Assembly: GCA_946887105.1 (NCBI GenBank)
Contig: CAMPKJ010000325.1
Location: 1 to 5,062 of the forward strand
Source of the DNA: an uncultured Acidobacteriota bacterium
GTDB lineage: Bacteria > Acidobacteriota > Thermoanaerobaculia > Gp7-AA8
DNA length: 5,062 bases
Direction: 5' to 3'
Numbering within the stretch: position 1 is the first letter of the stretch; every line of letters starts with the position of its first letter. Below, in pieces: positions 1-5,062 of the stretch. The position numbers were made by a program, and so were the translations under genes. The notes below the pieces were generated by a model. It saw nothing but the letters and a program-made list of their open reading frames with translations. It made no database searches and was not told the origin of the DNA.

Positions 1-1595
1 CGCGGGATCGAGCCGCCGAAGATCTCGTCGACGAATTCGAAGTCGCCGCCGCGCGGCAACGGTTCCATGGTGATCTTGCAGTCGGCGAACTGACCGTGTC
101 CGCCGGACTGTTTCTTGTGCCGTCCGTGCGCGTCGGCCGCTTTGGTGATCGTCTCGCGGTACGGCACCTTCGGCGGATGCAGCACCACGTCCACGTTGTA
201 CTTCTTCTTCAGCTTCGCCACCACGATCTCGACGTGCAGCTGGCCCTGACCGCTGATCAGGAACTCCTTGGTCTGCTCGTCGCGCGCAAACTTGATGGTC
301 GGGTCTTCTTCGATGATGCGATGGATGGCCGCGCCGAGCTTGTCTTCATCGCCGCGCGCCTTCGGTTCCACCGCGAAGGCGATGGCCGCTTCGGGATAGC
401 GGATGTGCTCGAGCACGATCGGATGATCTTTCGCCGCGATGGTGTCGCCGGTGAACGTGTCCTTCAATTTCGCGACCGCGCCGATATCGCCCGCGCGCAG
501 CTCCGAGACCGGCATCTGCTGCTTGCCCTGCAGGACCTGCAGCTTGCCGACGCGCTCTTCGTGTTCGCGCGTCGTGTTCCAGTACGTGTGATCCGAGGAG
601 AGCGTTCCGGAGTAGACGCGGAACAGAGAGACGCGGCCGGAGAAGGGATCGGAAAACGTTTTGAACACCAGCGCCGACGGAAACGCCTGTGGCCGGCGCT
701 CGAACGTGACGCTCTCTCCCTTCGCGTTCTTTCCTTCGATCGTCTTCGCTTCGTCGGCGGACGGAAGCAGCGACACGAACGCGTCCAGGATCGGATGCCC
801 GCCGATGTTGTGCGACGCGGACGCGCAGAGCACGGGATAGATCTGATGATGGCCGACTTCGCGGCGGAGGCCGTCGATGAGCTCTTCCTGCGACAGGCCG
901 CCTTGCTCGAAGAAGCGCTCCATGAGCGTGTCGTCGCCTTCGGCCACTTTCTCGATCAGCCGCTCGCGCCAGGAGTCCGCTTCGTCCTTCATGTCCGCGG
1001 GGATGTCGGTGGCGTCGTATTTTCCGGAGCCGTCGGTGGCGTACTTCCACATCTTCATGGAGACCAGATCGATGACGCCGGCGAAGTCCTTCTCCTCGCC
1101 GATCGGCAACTGGATGGGCACCACGTTCTTGCCGAACTTCTTCTGCAGCGCGTCGAGCGTGCGCTGGAACGACGCGCGCTCGCGGTCGAGCTTATTGACG
1201 ATGATCAGCCGCGGCAGCGCGTACTCTTCCGCGAACTTCCACACCTTCTCGGTCGTCACTTCGACGCCCGTGACGCCGCTGACGACCACGGCCGCCGCGT
1301 CGGCGATGCGCAGCGCGCCGCGCGCCTCCATGATGAAGATCCCGAATCCCGGCGTGTCGATGAGGTTGATCTTGGTGTCTTTCCACTCGGCGAATGCGAC
1401 CGCCGCGGAGATGGAATGCTTGCGCTCGACCTCGTCCGGATCGAAGTCGGTCAGGGTCGTGCCGTCTTCGACGCGGCCCATGCGGGTGGCCGCTCCAGCG
1501 TTGAACAGCAGTTGCGACACCAGCGTCGTTTTGCCCGTATCGTTGTGTCCCACCAGAGCCACGTTGCGGATCTCAGAGCCCGAATAAACCTTCAT
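1..1595 (-). CDS. fusA: Elongation factor G-like translational GTPase (EF-G-2 type), 3' end missing
   Basis: Translational GTPase of the EF-G family, which binds the ribosome and uses GTP in translocation-type steps in the cytoplasm. The first 531 codons are present; the family is usually about 665-700 residues, so the end of domain IV and all of domain V lie beyond the left edge. The translation shows the P-loop GHNDTGKT (residues 16-23), G3 DTPGF (80-84), G4 NKLD (134-137) and G5 SAS (259-261). Domain II starts near 300, domain III near 412 and domain IV near 470, with VPYRETI (477-483) and KKQSGGHGQF (494-503), ending in GGSIPR. The switch I region has ERKHSI where canonical EF-G has RGITI, and G3 has Phe where canonical EF-G has the catalytic His. 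From memory of family sequences, these features and the GGHGQ motif resemble Thermus EF-G-2 more than housekeeping EF-G, so this may be a paralogue. The ATG at 1595 directly precedes the conserved N-terminus; a weak GGGG (1604-1607) is the only ribosome-site candidate. Confidence 0.93.
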   Translation of the reverse strand, partial: MKVYSGSEIRNVALVGHNDTGKTTLVSQLLFNAGAATRMGRVEDGTTLTDFDPDEVERKHSISAAVAFAEWKDTKINLIDTPGFGIFIMEARGALRIADAAAVVVSGVTGVEVTTEKVWKFAEEYALPRLIIVNKLDRERASFQRTLDALQKKFGKNVVPIQLPIGEEKDFAGVIDLVSMKMWKYATDGSGKYDATDIPADMKDEADSWRERLIEKVAEGDDTLMERFFEQGGLSQEELIDGLRREVGHHQIYPVLCASASHNIGGHPILDAFVSLLPSADEAKTIEGKNAKGESVTFERRPQAFPSALVFKTFSDPFSGRVSLFRVYSGTLSSDHTYWNTTREHEERVGKLQVLQGKQQMPVSELRAGDIGAVAKLKDTFTGDTIAAKDHPIVLEHIRYPEAAIAFAVEPKARGDEDKLGAAIHRIIEEDPTIKFARDEQTKEFLISGQGQLHVEIVVAKLKKKYNVDVVLHPPKVPYRETITKAADAHGRHKKQSGGHGQFADCKITMEPLPRGGDFEFVDEIFGGSIP

Positions 1596-1704
1596 GGAGT
1601 CGACCCCGTAAGTGATTTCACAAATTGGCGTGCCATCATAATTTAAAATCCGGAGCAGGCGATCGGCGCGCAACCTCCAGTCAACGCGGACACAGGAGTT
1701 ATCA
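1596..1704. promoter_or_regulatory. Divergent intergenic region with AT-rich patch, probable back-to-back promoters
   Basis: These 109 bases separate the divergent starts of the EF-G-like gene and the kinase gene and must carry both promoters unless transcription starts elsewhere. The patch at 1635-1649 is strikingly AT-rich for this DNA. It contains TAAAAT (1644-1649) and CATAAT (1637-1642) reading rightward, and TATGAT (1640-1635) reading leftward, each matching the sigma-70 -10 consensus at five of six positions. I found no convincing -35 hexamer at 16-18 bp from any of them, so the exact promoters are not assigned. Confidence 0.35.
1694..1698 (+). promoter_or_regulatory. Ribosome binding site that fixes the TTG start of the kinase gene
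   Basis: AGGAG lies 6 bases upstream of TTG at 1705, which is ideal Shine-Dalgarno spacing. No ATG or GTG lies nearby in this frame before the kinase domain begins around residue 30, so the site decides in favour of a TTG start. Confidence 0.75.
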
Positions 1705-3867
1705 TTGTCGGCTCATGGGACGCCCCTCGAACCCGGTGCGGAGACCCGCAGCCGCGTTGCCTCCGGAGACACGAACCTCTTGAAACTGGGTCGTTATGAA
1801 GTCGTGCGTGAGCTCGGCAAGGGAGCGATGGGCATCGTCTACCTGGCCAAGGATCCGCTCATCGGCCGCCTGGTCGCGCTGAAGACCATTCGCATCGGCG
1901 CGCACGCCGACGACGACGAGACCAAGGAGTTCCAGCAGCGCTTCATCCGCGAGGCGCAGGCGGCCGGCATCCTCAACCATCCGGCCATCGTCACGGTGCA
2001 CGACATCGGACGCGATGAAGAGAGCGACACGTCCTTCATCGCCATGGAGTTCGTCGAGGGACAGAATCTGAAGGAAGTGCTCGCGCAGGGACGCGCGCTC
2101 TCCTTCGAGCAGATCGCGGACATCGTTTCGCAGGTTGCCGACGCGCTCGACTTCGCGCACGCGAAAGGCATCGTGCATCGCGACGTGAAGCCGGCCAACA
2201 TCATTCTGCTGGAAGGCAATCGCGCCAAGATCACCGACTTCGGCATCGCCAAGATCGCCTCCGGCGCCGCGAATCTGACCAGCACCGGCCAGTTCCTCGG
2301 CACTCCGAACTACATGGCGCCCGAACAGATCAAAGGCGCGCCGGTCGACGGACGCACCGACATCTTCGCACTCGGCATCTGTCTCTATGAATGCCTGACG
2401 CGGCGCAAGCCGTTCGGCGGCGACTCGCTGACGTCGATCTCGTACAAGATCGTGCACGAGCCTTTCCCGCCGCTGCACGAGATCAATCCGCAGATCCCGG
2501 ACGGCTACGAAGAAGTCATCTCGAACTGCCTGGCCAAGGATCCGACCAAGCGCTATCAGCGTGCGCGCGATCTCGGGAACGCGCTGCGCGCGGTGGTGCG
2601 CGGCGAGCGGCCGGTCCGGCCCGCCGATCCGATGCTCGCCGAAGAGACCGTCGTCACGCGCGCGTCCGCGGAGCGAGCGGCGCTGACCACGGATCCGCAC
2701 GGCAGCGCGCCGATGCCGACGCTCGAGGTGCCGTTCCCCGAGGCGGTGGAAGCCCCTGCGCCGGAAGTCGGCGCGCGGACGAATCCGGTTCCCGGGGTAC
2801 AGCCGTCCGGCGCACAGCCGTCTGGCACGCCTGCGGCGCCTGCGGCGGCGAAAGCCGCGAAAGCTCCGAAGCCGCCGCGCGTACCGGTCTCGCAGCAGTT
2901 CCGCACGACGCTGACCAACGTGCGCGCCATGCCGGCGTGGCGCCGCCGCATTGCACCGCCGCTGTTCATCGGCATCGTGGTGCTGCTCGTGGCGGGGGTG
3001 TTCGGCATCGTCGCGGCGAGCCGCATCGTGAACTCGCGAACTCCGTGGCCGGCCATGACGCTCGACGCAAAGCTCGCGCGCGAAAAGCAGCTGCGCAAGG
3101 ACGGCAACGCGCTGCTGATCGCCAATCGCGTCCCGCAGGCGTACGCGAAATTCGAAGAGCTGCAACGCGTCGCGCCGAAGTCGGCGTACGCGCGGAGAAT
3201 GATGTCCCGCCTCATCGCCATGCGCCAGCAGGAGGAGCTGACCAAGCAACAGCTCGCGCAGGCGCAGTTGAAGTACGACGAAGCGGTCGCGCTCTACCAG
3301 GAGAAAAAATACGTCGACGCCATCGCGCGCTTCAACGAAGTGCTGGCCATCAATCCGAATGACGTCAATGCCACGCAGTACGTGAGGCTCGCGCAGGAGC
3401 AGGAAGCGCAGCGGCTGGCCGCGCGCGCAACGCGGCGAACGTCGCAGCAACAGCAGACCGCTGCGCGGACCACCACGTCGGGCGATACCGGCGGAGCGAC
3501 GGCCACCGCGGCGACGCAGACCACCGCGCAGCCGAGCACGACGCAGCTCACCACCGTCTTCACGCATCCATTCGTCGACGGCCGCATCATGGTTCGCGCG
3601 GGCGCCGATCTCGTGGCCAACGAGCGCCTCTACGACGAGAAGCCGGCGCGCTTGTTCCGCCGCGCCACGAAGACCCCGCGGCCGATCAACATCACCCGGG
3701 AGTTCCCGGCCAAGAACGCGGACGTCAGCATCTGGGTGACCGTCCCGGCGCAGAACATTCAGGAGCATCACGTGATGACCGCCATCCGCTTCGAGCCGGG
3801 CGGACAGCATCGCCTGATCGTGCGCTACGACGCCGCGGCGAAGAAATTCACGTACGAGCTGCATTGA
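1705..3867 (+). CDS. Membrane-anchored Hanks-type Ser/Thr protein kinase with TPR-like ectodomain
   Basis: PknB-like protein kinase, 720 residues, that phosphorylates Ser/Thr on cytoplasmic proteins. The kinase domain spans about 30-295 and all catalytic motifs are intact: glycine loop GKGAMG (38-43), Lys60 in VALK, helix-C Glu83, HRDVKPAN (158-165), DFG (178-180), activation-loop Thr192, Thr194 and Thr200, and the YMAPE motif (203-207). A Pro/Ala-rich linker (about 300-395) follows. Next come a basic stop-transfer patch, WRRR (412-415), and one hydrophobic span (about 418-438), so the N-terminus should be cytoplasmic. Beyond the membrane are charged helices with a TPR-like repeat (about 520-553, YQEKKYVDAIARFNEVLAINP), a Gln/Thr-rich linker (about 576-618) and an unrecognised beta-rich domain (about 618-720). 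No PASTA repeats are present. Translation starts at TTG (1705) behind AGGAG. The TGA stop overlaps the next gene's start as TTGA, implying translational coupling. The kinase call is firm; ligand and substrate are unknown. Confidence 0.96.
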   Translation: MSAHGTPLEPGAETRSRVASGDTNLLKLGRYEVVRELGKGAMGIVYLAKDPLIGRLVALKTIRIGAHADDDETKEFQQRFIREAQAAGILNHPAIVTVHDIGRDEESDTSFIAMEFVEGQNLKEVLAQGRALSFEQIADIVSQVADALDFAHAKGIVHRDVKPANIILLEGNRAKITDFGIAKIASGAANLTSTGQFLGTPNYMAPEQIKGAPVDGRTDIFALGICLYECLTRRKPFGGDSLTSISYKIVHEPFPPLHEINPQIPDGYEEVISNCLAKDPTKRYQRARDLGNALRAVVRGERPVRPADPMLAEETVVTRASAERAALTTDPHGSAPMPTLEVPFPEAVEAPAPEVGARTNPVPGVQPSGAQPSGTPAAPAAAKAAKAPKPPRVPVSQQFRTTLTNVRAMPAWRRRIAPPLFIGIVVLLVAGVFGIVAASRIVNSRTPWPAMTLDAKLAREKQLRKDGNALLIANRVPQAYAKFEELQRVAPKSAYARRMMSRLIAMRQQEELTKQQLAQAQLKYDEAVALYQEKKYVDAIARFNEVLAINPNDVNATQYVRLAQEQEAQRLAARATRRTSQQQQTAARTTTSGDTGGATATAATQTTAQPSTTQLTTVFTHPFVDGRIMVRAGADLVANERLYDEKPARLFRRATKTPRPINITREFPAKNADVSIWVTVPAQNIQEHHVMTAIRFEPGGQHRLIVRYDAAAKKFTYELH
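2799..2828 (+). repeat. Two-copy 15-bp tandem repeat in the kinase linker
   Basis: The units at 2799-2813 (acagccgtccggcgc) and 2814-2828 (acagccgtctggcac) differ at three positions and encode the repeated QPSG in the Pro/Ala-rich juxtamembrane linker. This looks like ordinary slippage in low-complexity linker DNA. Confidence 0.5.
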
Positions 3868-4700
3868 ATTTCTCCATTGCCACGCGCGACGAGCTTTGGA
3901 TCCACGGCCGTCTCGTCGAACGCCGTCTCTCGCACGGCCAGTCGTTCGAAGACGAACGCGGGATTCACGCGAACGATGTGCAGGACGCGGCGCTCGTGGC
4001 GATGTGCGGCGCGGCGATGGACGACCTGCACGCGTTCGTCGTCGCCGATGCCCGCACGCATCTGGTGGCCGAGGCGAACAACATCAGTGGTGTGACGCGG
4101 ACGATCGTGGTCACGCTCGGCGATCGCTCGGTGGTCACGACGCCGGAGCATTTCGCGCACGACGTTGCATTGCTGCGGAGCGCCGGTGAAGGCGATGCCT
4201 TGCCGCGTCCTCTCCCGTTCGTCTGGAAGCACGGTTCCGGCGCGGTGTTGCTGCACGAAGCGATCGGGCATCCGCGCGAGCACGGACAGACCGACGTCGC
4301 GTTGCCGCCGTGGCTCTCCGTTGCCGCACCGCTCCGGATGCGCCGCGCTTCCTTCAAGGACATTCCGCTGCAGCGCATGACCGACGTCGTCGCGCATCAG
4401 CGCGAGGGGCCATTCGCGTTGCCTCGAGAGCGCATCGAGATCGTCCTCGTCGACGGCGGTTCGTACGATCCGCTCACCGAGCTGGTCACGCTGCGCATCG
4501 CGGCGGCCAATCTCGTCGAAGACCATCACGTCCGCGCGCTGGCGCCGTTCACGATTCGCGAGACGCGTGACGCCATCGTGACGTCGATCGCCGGTGCTGC
4601 CGGAAAATCGCAGCGCTATCCCGGCGTGATCTGTTCGCGCGAAGGACAGGAGCTCGTGGTCGGCTCGTACGCGCCCGAGCTGCTGACGGAGCTTCGATGA
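3864..4700 (+). CDS. Compact TldD/PmbA-family metalloprotease homologue
   Basis: Putative zinc peptidase of the TldD/TldE (PmbA) family, 278 residues. The family cleaves unfolded or modified peptides, classically in microcin B17 maturation and CcdA turnover. The signature GAVLLHEAIGH (126-136) matches the TldD core with HExxxH at His131, Glu132 and His136. RASFKDIPLQRMTD (161-174) aligns with TldD's R-S-Y...P-RMTN segment. PGVICSREGQELVVG (253-267) aligns with the C-terminal GVCGKEGQ...PVG, keeping Cys257, the equivalent of the third metal ligand in E. coli TldD. TldD is about 480 residues. Here most of the N-terminal domain is missing, and only some 25 residues separate HExxxH from the RMT motif, against roughly 100 in TldD, removing the usual DDEG segment. 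I see no signal peptide or membrane span, so it is probably cytoplasmic. It starts with TTG overlapping the kinase stop (TTGA) and ends overlapping the next ORF (ATGA). Family membership is confident; activity is inferred. Confidence 0.82.
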   Translation: MNFSIATRDELWIHGRLVERRLSHGQSFEDERGIHANDVQDAALVAMCGAAMDDLHAFVVADARTHLVAEANNISGVTRTIVVTLGDRSVVTTPEHFAHDVALLRSAGEGDALPRPLPFVWKHGSGAVLLHEAIGHPREHGQTDVALPPWLSVAAPLRMRRASFKDIPLQRMTDVVAHQREGPFALPRERIEIVLVDGGSYDPLTELVTLRIAAANLVEDHHVRALAPFTIRETRDAIVTSIAGAAGKSQRYPGVICSREGQELVVGSYAPELLTELR

Positions 4701-5062
4701 TCTATCGCAAGCGCGGTCACGTCGTGCGATGGGAGAACGGCACGGTCGTCCGCGTGGCCGAGCGCGGCATCGCAATCGAAGAAGGAGAGCTCTTCGAGTG
4801 CCGCCCGGACGACGCCGGTGATGTGCCGATCGTCGATGAGACGCGCGTGATCGAAGCCGCGCGTGCGGTGAGGGAGGCGGCGGGAGAGATCGCGATCGAG
4901 CGGCTGATCGTCGTCGAAGGTGTGGCGGAGCACGAGTACGGGGAACACCCCTCATCCGCCTTCGGCACCTTCTCCCCTCAGAGAGTGGAGAAGGCAGAGC
5001 GTGGCGGAGTAGCCTTCTCCCCTCCGCAGAGGGGAGAAGGTGCGCGAAGCGCGGATGAGGGG
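4697..5062 (+). CDS. Unrecognised ORF coupled to the TldD-like gene, incomplete at the right edge
   Basis: An open frame of 122 codons without a stop before the window ends. It begins MIYRKRGHVVRWENG and its ATG overlaps the preceding stop as ATGA, the usual sign of translational coupling in an operon. The first 83 residues look like genuine protein: short beta-like stretches, then a helix-like acidic segment (about 49-67, TRVIEAARAVREAAGE) and a hydrophobic strand (about 70-75, RLIVVE), ending AEHEYGE. From His84 onward the codons fall inside a palindromic repeat element, so the Ser/Pro/Gly-rich tail (84-122) is repeat-derived sequence and need not reflect the ancestral protein. I do not recognise the family. 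Its position behind a shortened TldD-like gene makes a TldE-like or accessory partner possible, but no motif shows this. It may be disrupted by the element. Confidence 0.6.
   Translation, partial: MIYRKRGHVVRWENGTVVRVAERGIAIEEGELFECRPDDAGDVPIVDETRVIEAARAVREAAGEIAIERLIVVEGVAEHEYGEHPSSAFGTFSPQRVEKAERGGVAFSPPQRGEGARSADEG
4948..5062. repeat. REP/BIME-like inverted pair of palindromic units
   Basis: A 115-bp element bounded by CCCCTCATCCGC (4948-4959) and its inverse, GCGGATGAGGGG (5051-5062). The left arm, 4948-4979, and the right arm, 5029-5062, are complementary along their whole length apart from two extra bases in the right arm. Each arm carries its own hairpins. On the left these are GCC-TTC-GGC (4958-4966) and CCTTCTCCCCTC/GAGTGGAGAAGG (4968-4979 and 4983-4994, one mismatch, 3-nt loop). 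On the right they are CCTTCTCCCCTC/GAGGGGAGAAGG (5013-5024 and 5029-5040, perfect, loop CGCA) and GCGC-GAA-GCGC (5042-5052). An 18-nt spacer (4995-5012) separates the two units. There is no T-run, so it is not a typical intrinsic terminator. It resembles the CCCTCATCC...CACCTTCTCCCC palindromes I recall from many high-GC genomes. It is too short to encode a transposase. Confidence 0.85.
5013..5040. repeat. Perfect 12-bp stem-loop inside the palindromic element
   Basis: CCTTCTCCCCTC (5013-5024) pairs perfectly with GAGGGGAGAAGG (5029-5040) around a CGCA loop. It is the most stable local hairpin in the window and could pause transcription or block exonucleases at the RNA 3' end, as REP hairpins do in other bacteria. 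That role is inferred. Confidence 0.8.

Noticed and set aside
96..1646. A 516-codon plus-strand open frame opposite the EF-G-like gene
   Set aside because: The minus strand encodes clear GTPase motifs. The plus-strand product is Arg/His-rich, low in complexity and without any family signature.
1596..1704. Riboswitch, small RNA or attenuator in the divergent region
   Set aside because: I found no stable long hairpin, terminator or conserved aptamer motif in these 109 bases, only an AT-rich patch and a ribosome site.
2391..3362. A 323-codon plus-strand frame inside the kinase gene
   Set aside because: Its product is Arg/Ala-rich and repetitive, it has no ribosome site, and it lies wholly within the kinase reading frame.
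1702..3864. A 720-codon open frame on the minus strand opposite the kinase gene
   Set aside because: It mirrors the kinase frame codon for codon, is Arg/Asp/Leu-rich with no domain motif, and the plus strand carries a complete set of kinase motifs. It is an antisense shadow of GC-rich coding DNA.
3825..4955. A 376-codon minus-strand frame opposite the TldD-like gene
   Set aside because: The product is extremely Arg-rich without motifs, while the plus strand encodes HEAIGH and other TldD signatures and is joined by stop/start overlaps.
4948..5062. CRISPR array or intrinsic terminator
   Set aside because: Only two inverted units are present, not direct repeats with uniform spacers, and no U-run follows any hairpin.
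1..5062. tRNA or rRNA genes, or a transposase-bearing insertion sequence
   Set aside because: No cloverleaf with a T-loop signature, no rRNA conserved stretch and no transposase motif was seen; coding genes account for nearly all of the window.

Overview
The window is high-GC, densely coding DNA with TTG starts at two consecutive genes. A divergent EF-G-2-type translational GTPase lies back to back with a membrane-anchored Hanks-type Ser/Thr kinase carrying a TPR-like ectodomain. This points to a bacterium of the Acidobacteriota type or another high-GC Gram-negative lineage. The assignment rests on gene style and gene content only and is tentative.

Layout. Positions 1-1595 (minus strand) hold the first 531 codons of an EF-G-like protein that runs off the left edge. 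Positions 1596-1704 are a divergent intergenic region with one AT-rich patch. From 1705 to the right edge, three plus-strand genes are packed with 4-nt stop/start overlaps: a 720-aa transmembrane Ser/Thr kinase (TTG start at 1705 behind AGGAG), a 278-aa compact TldD-like metalloprotease (TTGA overlap), and an unrecognised ORF (ATGA overlap) that stays open to the right edge. A 115-bp inverted palindromic repeat (4948-5062) lies inside the reading frame of that last ORF and ends exactly at the window boundary.

How the genes may work together. The kinase domain faces the cytoplasm, and its single membrane span leads to a TPR-like segment and an unknown beta-rich domain outside the inner membrane. 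The next gene keeps the HExxxH motif and the distal cysteine of TldD-type proteases but is little more than half the usual length. Overlapping starts imply coupled translation, so a kinase-linked peptidase unit is a reasonable hypothesis, with the third ORF as a possible partner. No substrate can be read from the sequence.

The most notable points are the shortened TldD-like protein and its tight coupling to a kinase, the REP/BIME-like element inside an ORF, and the Phe in place of the catalytic His in the GTPase G3 motif.
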